From Antilocapra americana (lineage: Eukaryota; Chordata; Mammalia; Artiodactyla; Antilocapridae), in the NCBI GenBank assembly GCA_007570785.1, contig ML664175.1, positions 7,784,050-7,848,049 on the forward strand: a stretch of 64,000 nt of DNA, given 5' to 3'. Shown piece by piece: positions 26,170-37,588 of the stretch. The notes under the pieces are model-generated. The model saw nothing but the letters and a program-made list of their open reading frames with translations, searched no databases and was not told the DNA's origin. The position numbers and the translations under genes are program-made. Each line of letters opens with the position of its first letter. Position 1 is the first letter of the stretch.

Positions 26170-28205
26170 AGGTTAATCCCTTACAATTATACAATGGAAG
26201 TATAGATTCAAGAGGTTAGATCTGATAGATAGAGTGCCCCAAGAACTGTGGACAGAGGTTCTTGACATTGTACAGGAGGCAGTGATCAAGACCATCCCCA
26301 AGAAAAAGAAATGCAGAAAGGCAAAATGGTCTGAGCTTGCCTTAAAAATAGCTAAGATAAGAAGAGAAGCTAAAGGCAAAGCAGAAAAGGAAAGATATAC
26401 CCATTTGAATGCAGAGTTCCAAAGAATAGCAAGGAGAGATACGAAAGCCTGTCTCAGTGATCACTGCAAAGAAATAGAAGAAAACAATAGAATGGGCAAG
26501 ACTAGAGATCTCTTCAAGAAAAGTAGAGATACCATGGGAATATTTCATGCAAAGATGGGCACAATAAAGTACAAAAATTCTGTGGACTTAACAGAAGCAG
26601 AAGATATTAAGAAGAGGTAGCAAGAATACACAGAAGAACTAAACAAACAAACAAAAAAAAAACTTCACTGCCCAGATAACCATGATGATATGATCACTAA
26701 CCTAGAGTCAGACATCCTGGAATCTGAAGTCAAGTGGGCCTTAGTAAGCATCACTACAAACAAAGCTAATGGAGGTGATAGAATCCCAGTTGAGGTATTT
26801 CAAATCCTAAAACATGATGCTGTGAGAAAGTGCGGCACTTGATAAGCCAGCAAATCTGGAAAACTCAGCAGTGGCTACAGGAACGGAAAAGGTCAGTTTT
26901 CATTCCAATCCCAAAGAAAGGCGATACCAAAGAATGTTCAAACTATCACACAATTGTACTAATCTCACACGCTAGCAAAATAATGCTCAAAATTCTCCAA
27001 GCCAGGCTTCAACACTATATGAACCATGAACTTCCAGATGTTCAAGCTGGGTTTAGAAAAGACAGATGAACCAGTGATCAAATTGCCAGCATCCACTGGA
27101 TCATTGAAAAATCAAGAGAGTTCCAGAAAAGCATCTACTTTTGCTTAATTGACTATGCCAAAGTCTTTAACTGTGTGGATCACAACAAACTGTGGAAAAA
27201 TTCTTAAAGAGATGGGAATACCAGAGCACCTTACCTGTCTCCTGAGCAACCTGTGTACAGGTCAAGAAGCAACAGTTAGAACTGGACATGGAACAACAGA
27301 CTGGTTCCAAATCAGGAAAATACATCAAGGCTATATATTGTGACCCTGCTTATTTAACATATATGCAGAGTGAATCATGGAAAATGCTGGGCTGGATGAA
27401 GCACAAGCTGGAATCAAGATTGCTGGGAGAAATATCAATAACCTCAGATATGCAGATTATACTACCCTTATGGCAGAAAGGAAAAAAGGACTAAAGAGCC
27501 TCTTGATGAAAGGGAAAGAGGAGAGTAAAAGAGTTGGCCTAAAGCTCAACATTCAGAAAATTAAGATCATGGCATCCAGTCCCATCAATACATGACAAAT
27601 AGATGGGGAAGCAATGGAAAGAGTGAATGACTATTTTCTTGGGCTCCGAAATCACTATAGATGGTAACTGCAGCCATGAAATTAAAAGATGCTTGCTCCC
27701 TTGAAGAGAAGCTATGACCAACCTAGACAGTATATTAAAAAGCAGAGATATTACTTTGCCAACAAAGATCTGTCTAGTCAAAGCCATGGCTTTTCCAGTA
27801 GTCATGTATAGATGTGAGAGTTGGACTATAAAGGAAACTGAGCACTGAAGAGTCGATGCTTTTGAACTGCAGTGTTAGAGAAGACTCTTGAGAGTCTCTT
27901 GTACTGCAAGGAGATCAAACCCATCAATCCTAAAGGAAATCAGTCCTGAATATTCATTGAAAGGACTGACAGTGAAGCTGAAACTCAGTACTTCGGCCAC
28001 CTGATGTGAAGAACTGACTTATTGGAAGACCGGGAAAGATTGAAGGCAGGAGAAGGGGATAATGGAGGACAAGGTGGTTGGATGGCATCACCGACTCAAT
28101 GGACATGAGTTTGAGTAAGCTCCAGGAGTGAGTGATGGACAGGGAAGCCTGGTGTGCTGCAGTCCCTGGGGTCACAAAGAGTCAGACCGGAGTGAGCAAC
28201 TGATT
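26170..28205 (+). mobile_element. BovB (RTE) LINE, sense, 2.0 kb, defective
   Basis: A 5'-truncated BovB covering the connecting region, reverse transcriptase and 3' tail. Plus-strand fragments include RKAKWSELALKIAKIRREAK (near 26310), SVFIPIPKKGDTKECSNYH (near 26890) and NNLRYADYTTLMAE (near 27440). The catalytic YADD box reads YADY. Stops and frameshifts split the frame into at least five pieces. The tail ends in CACAAAGAGTCAGACCGGAG. Confidence 0.95.
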
Positions 28206-28305
28206 GGAGCCCTCCAGGCCTCTGCCCCAAGGCTGCACTATTGTTTCTTGGCTACTCCGCCCTTATCTCTGCATCCCCTCCCTTCACTGATTTGTTGTTC
28301 TTTCC

Positions 28306-28545
28306 CTAAGGCCTGTCAGACTCTTGTGACCCCATGGACTACACTGTCTCCCAGAGTTCACTCAAATTCCTGTCCATTGAGTCGATGACACCAGCCAACC
28401 CCCTTCTTGCCTTCAATCCTTCCCAGCCTCAGGATCTTTTTCAGTGAGTCAGCTGTTTGCATCAGGTGGCCAAAGTATCAGAGCTTCAGCTTCAGCATCA
28501 GTCCTTTCAAGGAATATTCAGGGTTGATTTACTTTCAGACTGACT
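28306..28545 (-). mobile_element. BovB 3' end fragment, antisense
   Basis: Reversed BovB tail: GACCCCATGGACTACACTG, CCATTGAGTCGATGACACC, GCATCAGGTGGCCAAAGTAT. It lies 100 bp from the sense BovB ending at 28205, so the two 3' ends face each other. Confidence 0.88.
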
Positions 28546-28845
28546 TCCCTGATTAGCAACTGTTTGAACCTGCCCAGTGGAACTGAGACAAAGTCACAGG
28601 CTGAACAAAAAGGGTCCAGTACCCAGGATCCTCACAGAATCCTGCTCAGTTTCACTCCTGAGTTACTAAAACAGTCATCGATAGTCTACCTCACTCGCCT
28701 GAATTATCAGTCTTCCCCTCTCCACTGGATATTCCTGGTCACCAAACACACTATCATTTCCAGCCTTAAAAATATCGCTTCACTCCATTTTTTTTTTTTT
28801 TTTTACAGTTACTGTGCGCATGTGTGTGTTAGTTTCTCATGTCCA
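28546..28845. other. Spacer, unassigned
   Basis: Unidentified sequence ending in a T tract (about 28788-28804). Confidence 0.35.
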
Positions 28846-29012
28846 ACTTTTAGTCATGCCCAACTCTTGGCAGCCCCCATGTATTGTAGCCTACTAGGCT
28901 CCTTTGTCCACTGTATATTCCAGGCAAGATTACTGGAGTGGGTTCCCAAATCAGGGATCAAACCTGGGTCTCCCACACTGCAGGCAGATTCTTTACCATC
29001 TGAACCACCACT
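28846..29012 (-). repeat. Bov-tA SINE, antisense, internally deleted
   Basis: Reversed Bov-tA with TAGCCTACTAGGCTCCTTTG and CAGGCAGATTCTTTACCATC. The central part around the 'ccatttcc' segment is missing. Confidence 0.82.
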
Positions 29013-29099
29013 ATCCTTATCCTTCTTTTCCTTTAATATTAAGATTCATAAAAACAGTCCTTTTAACATTTTGTTCCCAATTTATTTTCTTCCATTGTC

Positions 29100-30525
29100 T
29101 TGTGAACACATTTTCTCCTTCTAGTATCATTTTTTCCCCTCATTGTAGACAGTAAAATTCGCTATTCTTGTCGAGTTCTATTGGTTTTGACATGTATGGT
29201 TATCATAACTACTACTATAATTAAGATACAGAAGTCCATAACCCTCCAGGGTTCCCTTATGTTTCTCCTTTACAGTCAGCCTCTCTCCCACACCCTGATG
29301 TGTTATTGTCCCCCTATAGTTGTACCTTTACTAGAATATTGTGTAAATGAAATAATAATCTTTGTAGTGTAACGTATTGGCTATTCATCGATCTTGTTGA
29401 GTGTATTTACAGTTCATTCCTTTTTTTTTTTTTGCTGAATAGTAGTCCTTTGTTATGTATGTACTACATGCATTTGGGTAGTCTTTAGTTTTGGGTCATA
29501 TCAAATAAAACTGCCAAAAATATTCATATATGTTTTGTGTAAACATAAATTTTCACTTTCCTTGGATAAGTAACAAGGAGTGAGATTCTCACTAATTTGT
29601 TAAATGTATGTTAAACTTTACAAGAACTGCCAGTTGTAGTTGTTCTACATCTCCTGGTGGAGCTCTTGTCATTTTCCATGATTTTATTTTTAGCCCTTCT
29701 AATAGGAATAAAGTTGTATCATATTGTGGTCTTAGTTTTTTTTCCTTCTATAATATTATAATAATGTTGATATGCTTTCTTGGGCTGATGTGCAAATTGA
29801 GTGTCTTTTGTGAAAAACCTGTTGAAATGTTTTGCCCACTTTTCATTCTTACGGTTGAGTATTAAGTTCTTTATATACTCTGGATACAAATATTTTGTAA
29901 GGTACTTTATTTCCTGATATTTTCCTCCTGTCTGTGCCTTGTCTTTTCATTCTCTAACACTATCTTTGCATACCAAAAGTTTTAAATTTTGACAAAATCT
30001 ACCTTATCAATTTTTCTATGTGGAGATAGTGCTACTGGCTAAGAAGCTAAGGTCATAATGAAATTTTTCTATTTTTCTTCTAAGTGTTTTATTTTACTTT
30101 GTATGTTTAGCCCTGCGTTTCATTTTGAGAGTTTTTTTTTAATAAGTGAAGTATGAATCAAGGATCAATGTTTTGTATATGCATGTTCTGTAATTTTCTT
30201 GCCATTTATTAATATGCTCATCCCTTGTATGTTGAATTACAGTTGTATCATAAAAATTCAGTTGGTCATGTTTGTTTGAGTCTGTTTCTGGACTCTGTGA
30301 TTTCCAAATGTCTATACTTTAATCATCACCATGTTATATTGTTTACTGAAGCCTTATAGCAAATCTTAAAATTAGATAGTATGCAAATCTTCCACTTTTT
30401 TTGTGATGTTTCAGAATTGTTTAGATTATATTAGTTCCCACCGGGATTTTGGTTGGATTGGATTAAATCTCTAGCTCAATCTACAGAAAATTAAAAAAAT
30501 TAGAATACTAAATCTTCAAATCTGT
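29100..30525 (-). repeat. Old L1 (L1M-type), antisense
   Basis: About 1.4 kb of diverged reversed L1 sequence: GCTGAATAGTAGTCCTTTG, TTTTGCCCACTTTTCATTC, CCTTGTCTTTTCATTC, and a CACCATGTTATATTGTTTACTG block. It corresponds to the ORF2 C-terminal part and 3' end. No usable frame remains. Confidence 0.75.
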
Positions 30526-30902
30526 TCTTCTTTGGAACCAACTCCAGTCAGATTTTACCCCATCACTAGCAAAAATGATCTTGTCCAAATCACCAGTGAC
30601 CATCACTTTGCTAAATCTAGAGATCAGTCATCAGTCTTCATCCTACAGTGTTCAGTGTCACTTAATATATCTTATCAATCCTTTCTCCAGGAAAGTCTTT
30701 CTTTTCTAGATTCCAGGACACCCCCTTCTTAAACTTATTTTTCCTCCTATCTCATAGGCTATTTTTTTTCTTTTTTTCATTATTGCTTTGTTCTTTTTCA
30801 TTTCCTTAATGCCACAGGGCTAGAATTACCCAGGGTTTACTTTTTGGACCACTTCTCTCCTTTGTACTCATCTAGTCTTGTTTCTTTAAATTCTGCTCTA
30901 AA

Positions 30903-31178
30903 TGGCTGCAGCTGCTAAGTCACTTCAGTCGTGTCCGACTCTGTGCGACCCCACAGATGGCAGCCCACCAGGCTCTGCCATCCCTGGGATTCTCCAGGCA
31001 AGAACACTCGAGTGGGTTGCCATTTCCTTCTCCAATGCAGGAAAGTGAACAGTGAAAGTGAAGTTGCTCAGTCGTGTCTGACTCTTAGCGACCCCATGGA
31101 TTGGAGCCTAGAAGACTCCTCTGTCCATGGGATTTTCCAGGCAAGAGTACTGGAGTGGGGTGCCATTGCCTTCTCTGA
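30903..31178 (-). repeat. BOV-A2 SINE dimer, antisense, nested in L2
   Basis: A complete reversed BOV-A2 dimer. The first unit starts at GGCTGCAGCTGCTAAGTCAC and the second at AAGTTGCTCAGTCGTGTCTG. Direct repeats CTCTAAA lie at 30896-30902 and 31179-31185. Dimeric structure and low divergence suggest a young copy. Confidence 0.93.
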
Positions 31179-31283
31179 CTCTAAACTAATAATTCTCAAA
31201 TTTTACCACTAGCCCAAGCATCTACACTACTCCAGGCTCATCTGCTCAGATGTCTATTTGAAATCTACTGTATGTGTAACAGA

Positions 31284-31332
31284 CTTATCAGAAACTGATA
31301 AGAAACTGATAAGAAACCTGTCAGAAACTGAT
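31284..31332. repeat. Short tandem and inverted repeat
   Basis: AGAAACTGATA-like units repeat three to four times. They include a perfect 8-bp inverted repeat CTTATCAG/CTGATAAG around AAA at 31284-31302. It lies inside the L2 relic. Confidence 0.85.
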
Positions 31333-31439
31333 CTTTTGATCATCCAAACACAGACTTGCTCATCTAAGTTAAAGCCACTGCCATTGTACCAGTTATTTAG
31401 TTTGAAATTTTGGTGTTGTGCTCCCTCCCACAGGCCTAT

Positions 31440-31930
31440 AAAGTCTGTACTTGCCCAGTTTCAAGACCAAAGAAAGAGCCTGGAGTCAGCAACAGACATC
31501 AGTGGTTTAACTGATAGGGGGATCTTACTTGTCTGAGGCAAGATCTTAGAGTGACATCCCACTGCGTACCCCAGATAGTGGACAGAATATGGTGGTCATT
31601 TTCATCCTGGGAAGAAAGTGGCATTACCAGATCTAAGGGGAACTGATGACCCATTGACTCATCAGTTACCAGAGAAACCAGCAGAGGAGCAGACCCTTCA
31701 CCCCCCCCTTTGATAAGGTATTATGGTGGCCAAAGTTAGATGAATCATTAGATGGGGCTGGGGCAGGAGATCAGTCAGGTAGTAGGGTGTAGCTGAAATA
31801 GACACCAGTGGAGCAGTGGGTGTACAGAAAGCAAGACAGTCATCTTGGGTGACCTGATCATACACTTCCAGTTCTGACACATCTCTCTCTCTGGCATGAG
31901 CCATCCAATTTGTCAGAAAATCCTGTTACC
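31440..31930 (-). other. Unclassified insertion in L2, possibly an LTR
   Basis: About 490 bp interrupting the L2 order. Its GC content is higher than its surroundings, with blocks such as CTTGTCTGAGGCAAGATC and CAAGACAGTCATCTTGGGTG. The minus strand has a 68-codon open frame at 31698-31904. It looks to me like a repeated ruminant sequence, perhaps an endogenous-retrovirus LTR, but I could not place TG/CA ends or a target duplication. Confidence 0.35.
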
Positions 31931-32689
31931 CATTCCTTCAAAAATTAACCAGAATAGTATTTCTTCTAACAGCGCCTCCTGGCTTTGCACAATCATAATG
32001 TAAGCACTCTCCTCTCATGACTGAATTACTGCACTACCCTCATCACTGGCCTTTGAATTTTTCCATAGCCAGCCTTAAGGCGGCATAAGGGAGCCTTTTT
32101 CAAAGGGTGTTAGGTCACTTTGCTCTTTTGTTCGGATAGTCCCCTTCCTTTCTACCTTGCTTAAAGCTAAGTTCTTAGAGTAGTCTATGATTTTTTTCAC
32201 TGGTCCCACCCTCTTCTCTGGATTCATCTACTATTGAAGTCCTTTTTATTAAATTCTGTTCTGCTGAAACCTTTGTATCCCTCTTTGTCTATTTTTCTTT
32301 CAGCATGCAATACCATATAATATATCTTATTGGTTTCTTTTGTTTATTTTCTTCTAACATTTAGTTTCATGAAGAAAGGGATTTCTGTTTCTCCATTGTC
32401 TGTTGTATAGTAGGTGATAAATATTTGTTGAGTGGTTGGATGGAATGAATGAATGATATTGTGATGGGTAGCTTCAAATGTTATCTAAATATTTATAAAT
32501 ATGTTCATTTTCTCTGAGTTGTTATATTAAGAAGTTAAGGTGAGTGTTTACACCTTTAAAACATTTCTAAGACCACATTTTTCCTGAATACAGAAAAATC
32601 AACTCAAAGTGTTAATAAAATATTGCTTGACTATTTTTATGTAGTACAGTGTTCTACTTTTAAATTTAAGAAAATAATTTGTCTACCAG

Positions 32690-32818
32690 GTTCTGGAGCT
32701 GCAAAGCCCCCCTAAGGCCAGCATGGTGGTGAAGGACTGTGTCAGGGCTTGCTTGGATTCTACATACAAATATATTTTTGACAACTGCCATGAACTCTAT
32801 TCCCAGCTAATAGACCCG
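32690..32818 (+). CDS. UNC13C: UNC13C internal exon, MUN domain (exon 4 of 4 seen here)
   Basis: This 129-nt exon encodes 43 whole codons starting [16 protein letters not shown] and ending YSQLIDP, the segment joining FFRMK to the linker before MHD1. UNC13A/B read [20 protein letters not shown] here. The L, K, M and R substitutions, and [10 protein letters not shown] later on, match my recollection of UNC13C. The acceptor is ATTTGTCTACCAG, with a poor pyrimidine run, and the donor is CCG/GTAAGA. Both ends are phase 0. An old L2 LINE ends about 230 bp upstream and a reversed MIR relic starts about 190 bp downstream. I could not find the next exon, which should continue into the linker and an N-L-D-F-W motif, anywhere in the remaining 31 kb. 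Confidence 0.92.
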
Positions 32819-33009
32819 GTAAGAAAAAATATGTGTCTATTTTCTGTTCTAATGTCTGCTTCCTTAAGTAAATGGGAAGGTATGTTCATTCAACTTATGT
32901 AACCTGCAGGTTGTTGGAATTTCCATATCTTTTCTTCACATTTGAATGTCACTTTAATGTACTTGAAATAATCCATTCTTTGCAATGACTTCTTATATTA
33001 ATGGTGGAT

Positions 33010-33135
33010 ATTATTCAAGGTTTCAAGTGAGGAGTCAGTTTCAAATAAGTGATTTTCTCAAAGCCACACAGTGGGAAAGTGGAAAATATGGTACTAGAAT
33101 TTAGGATTTCAACTTCTGCTCCTGTATCCTTCCCC
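33010..33135 (-). repeat. MIR relic, antisense
   Basis: AAGTGATTTTCTCAAAGCCA, CACAGTGGGAAAGTGG and an AATTTAGGATTTCAACTTC block give the reversed MIR core. It lies 190 bp downstream of the exon ending at 32818. Confidence 0.65.
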
Positions 33136-34109
33136 TAACTCATCCTGCCTCCCTTATCATTGCTATCTCACAGTGATAGGTGGAGACATATTTATAGAAC
33201 ATGAGGGTAACATACTCACATATATAAATTTATTATTAAGAAATATTTCTAAATACAAAAGACAATACAGAAAGTAAATTAAACATGCATATACTTACCA
33301 CTTAGATGACCAATTGTTAGTGTTTGGTAATATTTGTTCTGCTCTTTATTGTTTAAAGTTTTTAAATATTAGACATAAATTGCCATCTCACTTTGTAGTT
33401 CTTTCAAATTTCATTCTTCCTTCATCTTCTTACAGAGATGAACACTATTTTAATGCTAATGAGTTAGAACATCTTTTCATATATGCTCAGTGAACAATTC
33501 AGTTTTATTTTCTGTGTGTCACCTATCAATTCCTTGCTGATTTTTCTCTTGGCTTGCTTGCCTTTTACTCATTAATTAGCATAAAATTCTAAAATGTGTT
33601 TTGGATACCAATCTTTGTTGGTTATGTGATTCATTTATTACATATATACAAAATATATTATGTGATGTATCTTTTTGTTGCATCAAAGTTTTTTAATACA
33701 CAGTATGTTTTATATATATTGCTGTTACTTCTATAGAACTGTTGTTTGGGGATGACTTTTTAATATGATTCTATTGCCTGTTCACTTCCCTGAGGAATGC
33801 CATTGTTCCAATAGATATTGAAAACCATTACCCATGGAACTTCTTGGTTGCTTAGAGTGGGGCAGAGTCTAAAAAGTGTATGTTGGATGAAGGCCAGGAG
33901 GATTCTTTCAAACTAGGTTTCATGCTAGGATTCTTATAGTATTACTCTTTCTGGGTCAGTAACTCTTTAGCCTAATAGGAGAACAAAGTAAAGCTGGAAT
34001 CTGTCATTGTATAAGCAAAACAACATTTAGCTGCATAATTGTTCTTAACTTTATCATTTCTGCTAAATGTGTGCTATTAGTAGTTTAGAAACTTGATTCC
34101 CCGGGACTT
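33136..34109. other. Intronic sequence, possible old L1 pieces
   Basis: AT-rich. Parts of 33240-33740 resemble reversed old L1 sequence but are too diverged to call. No exon. Confidence 0.3.
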
Positions 34110-34620
34110 CTAGGGATTAAATTGTCCCTGACTTCAAATCTCCCCTTTGGTGGCTTTCTAATGGCCTCCCTTTGTCTACTCCCTGTTCTTTATCTTCCTC
34201 CCACAAAACTCTTTCAATTCTTCCTCTACATTTTCAACATCACTGTCTTTATTTTACCCAAAGGATAAAAATTAAGCTTTTTATTATACCATGTGAGTTA
34301 CCCATACGTAACTTCATAAGCAATCTTACTAGACTTCATTATCTTTAATTGCCTACTTCCTACAATTTCAAACACAAACTGGTCCCTTCTCTTGAGCTTT
34401 AAATTCTATTATTTTCTGTGAAATCATCTTCTTTTACATCCACATATTTAGCCTGTTCCATCTGCCTAAAATTTTCATTCCCCATCCTCTGTCTTCATCA
34501 AAATCCAACTTAAATATGACTTCCTTTCCTACTAGGTCATACTCAATGGATGAATCAAATCATCAAAATCAAGTGACATGCCTTAATATCTTTCAAATAC
34601 ATTAATTATAATAGTAAACA
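34110..34620 (+). repeat. L2 LINE 3' portion, sense
   Basis: GCCTGTTCCATCTGCCTAAA, CTTCATCAAAATCCAACTTA and a TGACTTCCTTTCCTACTAGG block match the L2 3' region. The upstream 300 bp fit L2 order but are poorly conserved. Confidence 0.6.
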
Positions 34621-34627
34621 AGTTTTA

Positions 34628-34835
34628 TTTATATGGTGTCTCAGATGGTAAAGAATCTGTCTGCAATGCAAGAGACCTGGGTTCAGTCCCTGGGTGGTGA
34701 AGATCCCCTGGAGAAGGGAATGGCTATCTCCTCCAGTATTCTTACCTGAAGAGTTTCATGGACAGAGGAGTCTGGTGGGCTACAGTCCACTGGTCACAAA
34801 GGGTCAGATATAACTGAGTGACTAATACACTTTAG
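34628..34835 (+). repeat. Bov-tA SINE, sense
   Basis: Sense Bov-tA with the tRNA-like head TCTCAGATGGTAAAGAATC, a GGGTTCAGTCCC B-box-like part, and the end block AACTGAGTGACTAATACAC. It interrupts L2-like sequence. Confidence 0.93.
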
Positions 34836-35199
34836 GGAAATGTGTGCAATTCCCATAAAGCAAACATACCTCTAACAAAAATCAAATAAATTATCACATA
34901 AAAATTAATATAGCTTAGTATCTGTTTACTTGGCTTTAAAAAGAAGTTTACATGATTTTCTAACCTTGTATTCATGTTAGATCCATATGGCATTTGAAAA
35001 TCAAGATCAAAAGAGGTGCTCTATCACCTCTTTTAGGAGACTCTCAGTTCTTGCCTAAAACCTCTTGCCAGTGTATGGCGTCATGTTGCAGAGTCCTGAA
35101 TGACAGGATATGGAAGGAATTGATGGAAGTCCCATCTGGTCCCAACCTTTAAACATAAGTCCACAATGCCTTCTTCCCCATTGTCTTTACCTACCTGGA
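34836..35199. other. Intronic sequence, nothing recognised
   Basis: No repeat family or exon identified. Confidence 0.35.
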
Positions 35200-35460
35200 T
35201 TTGTTTCACCTCCCAAACCCTTTCCTGGCTAACTTGAGCAAGCTGACCTTTTCTTTAGAAAGCCTCTAGGACCTCTCCTGGCTAAATTAGAAATTGCTGC
35301 TGTCTGGTCTCATAATATACCCTGACATGTCACCACCAGCATGCTTACAATGATGCATGTATTAGACATATATTGTAACATTTGTCTGACCTGTGTTCCC
35401 CACTAGGCCACGAGTTAAATGCTGTGCCTAACACAGAGTACGGTTGATAAAGTAATAAGA
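35200..35460 (+). repeat. L2-type 3' end, sense
   Basis: CTGACCTGTGTTCCCCACTA followed by a GCTGTGCCTAACACAGAGTA block and AATAAGAAATAAAT resembles the L2 terminal segment. Confidence 0.5.
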
Positions 35461-35529
35461 AATAAATTTTACAAAAAAAAAAGAAAAAACACTCTGTTAG
35501 TTATTTATATTCTACTTCAACGACTCCAC

Positions 35530-35690
35530 TGTAAGTCTGTAACCAAGAACATAATCTCTGATATTAGAGTCCCTGAGTTCAAATCCTGGCTGTAAAGCTT
35601 ATTAACATGGTCGCCTTAGAGAGGCTAGCCTCTACAAGTCTCAGTTTCTTCATCAAGATATACTTTGAGTATTTATACCACTTCTGTGTT
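35530..35690 (+). repeat. MIR relic, sense
   Basis: GAGTCCCTGAGTTCAAATCC followed by TGGCTGTAAAGC and GTCTCAGTTTCTTCATCAAG gives MIR head and core in order. Confidence 0.75.
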
Positions 35691-37199
35691 TATCTGAGTT
35701 CTCTGTAGATAATGTCATGCCTCAAACAAAAAAACCAAGAATTTCAGGGTTGTTAGGCACAGTATAATTCTGCTTATTTAAATGTGGGTGTTTACTTTCT
35801 TTCTCCAAAGGGATTTTTAAGAACCATATACAAATAGTACTTAGAATAAAAATGAAAAGCAAACAAGAGAAAAGTTGAAATTGTTGCAGTTAGACAAGAT
35901 AGCTAGAAACGTCTGGCTGCACACTCAAAGAAAAGCATTTACCTTAACTTAATCACCAGGCCCACATTTGTCCTTCAGTTCAGCATAACTAAGGACTCAA
36001 GTGTGGCTATGTGGACATAGACGATTGATTTCTTGCATAAAGACATATGAGGGATCAATTTATAAACTAGCCCAATATTCTAATTATTTTTTAATTAATA
36101 ATGAATTTTAGAATCTTCTCACAAGCTTATTAGCTTTTGAGTAACCATTTTGATAAATTACCTCTTTGTAACTTATGCTTATTTTAAAAAATAGAATCTC
36201 TTTTTTTTCCTGGTTGCTATTCTGGGGTTACTTAGTTCTTTGTCAGCTTTTGATGTTGCAAAGTTTTTCACAATCCATCAACTTTGTCTTTGTCACAGTA
36301 TACGTTTATTGAAAAAAAAAAATCTCAATCTTAATACAATCAAATTGACCACCTTTTCTGTTTAAAATATGATCTTTGAAGTATTAAAAAGTCTTTCCCA
36401 CTCAACTCCCAAACACAAGATCTCCTATGTGGAATTTAACAAAATGGATGTGTTCTAGCTTAGTAGTAATTATTGTTAATATCATCCAGCTAGTTCTCTT
36501 GCTGCTGCTCCTAAAGCAACCTTCAGATCATTGCTTTTCTTTTCATGTAGATAACTACCAGAAGAGGATAAGCCAAAACATTCTCAAGTCTGTTTAAAGC
36601 ATATGTTTTTTGTTTTTGTTTTTGCTTTTTTTCTTTAACTCTGATTTGTTTCCTGAGGTGTCCTCAGAACCTACATATCAGGCACTAGTGCAGAATCCCT
36701 TTGTTTCCCTCCAAAATCAAATTTCCCTGCTTCTTAGTTTTGCGATAATCTCTTTTATGAATTTGTTATTAGCTTTCTGGTTTATCTTTATGAACATTTA
36801 TAATACATATCTATTAACCATTTGTGGTACCTGTCTTACTTACTCCAGTGTACAAACAAGCAGTGCAATGGTGTGGTTACATGTACTCACTCCAATACCG
36901 GACTAAACAACCTTTAGGTATTTGGGAGGAAATCTATAATTTTTAAGGCTTAGTGTTACTTTTTTGAGAACTATGCATACTGATATTTTTAGGTACACTT
37001 ATTGATTTGTTAATGGCAACCTATCACATAAATACACCACAATTTAAATATCAGCTTCAGTGTTTGACTTTTACAAACAATAGTGCAGTGAATATCACTG
37101 TGCTTTTAAAGAATGGAGAAATGACCTCCTTTCCTCTACTTTTCCATTTCTACTATAAATAATGCAGACTTGACTGTACCATGTGGTCACAGCGCCATC
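35691..37199. other. Intronic sequence, nothing recognised
   Basis: 1.5 kb without a confident repeat or exon. The 98-codon open frame at 36610-36906 has only low-complexity hydrophobic content and no known domain. Confidence 0.4.
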
Positions 37200-37365
37200 T
37201 TATTTTTTCACATCTTAAAATGTCCTACAACTTATCTGATTTCCATAGTAAACACTGAGTTCAATGAGAATAGAAACTGTCTTATATTATTGAACTTATA
37301 GCACATAATGCTGTGCCTTGCATACAGTAGCAGAAATTAGCAAATAATTGCTTACTTAATAGAAA
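37200..37365 (+). repeat. L2-type 3' end, sense
   Basis: AATGAGAATAGAAACTGTC followed by AATGCTGTGCCTTGCATACA matches the L2 terminal segment. Confidence 0.5.
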
Positions 37366-37447
37366 GAGTATGCAAAAATATTTTGCATGTGCAACATAAG
37401 TGTACTGCTATTCATTTAAAAATTTTGACCAAGATGTCTTCTGAAAA

Positions 37448-37576
37448 GTGAAGTTGCTCAGTCGTGTCTGACTTTTCATGACCCCATGAACTGTAGCCTA
37501 CCACGCTCCTTTGTGCATGGGATTTTCCAGGCAAGAATACTGGAGTAGGTTGCTATTTCCTTCTCCAGGGGGAGAA
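37448..37576 (-). repeat. Bov-type SINE fragment, antisense, with target duplication
   Basis: Reversed SINE body from GTGAAGTTGCTCAGTCGTG to GCTATTTCCTTCTCC, without the tRNA head. A 12-bp perfect direct repeat GTCTTCTGAAAA lies at 37436-37447 and 37577-37588, so it inserted in this truncated form. Confidence 0.92.
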
Positions 37577-37588
37577 GTCTTCTGAAAA

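Larger units (their letters stand above)
30530..32460 (+). repeat. L2 LINE relic, sense, split by BOV-A2 and another insertion
   Basis: L2 ORF2 and 3' end in consistent order: AATCACCAGTGACCATCACT, CTAGATTCCAGGACACCCC, a CACAGGGCTAGAATTACCC block, then (after the BOV-A2) AATAATTCTCAAATTTTACC, later GAATTACTGCACTACCCTC, and the terminal GATAAATATTTGTTGAGTGG with GAATGAATGAATG. Blocks 30903-31178 and about 31440-31930 are younger insertions. It ends 230 bp upstream of the exon at 32690. Confidence 0.75.

Noticed and set aside
36610..36906. 98-codon hydrophobic open frame
   Set aside because: Low-complexity Phe/Leu/Ile content from T-rich DNA. No family resemblance or conservation evidence.
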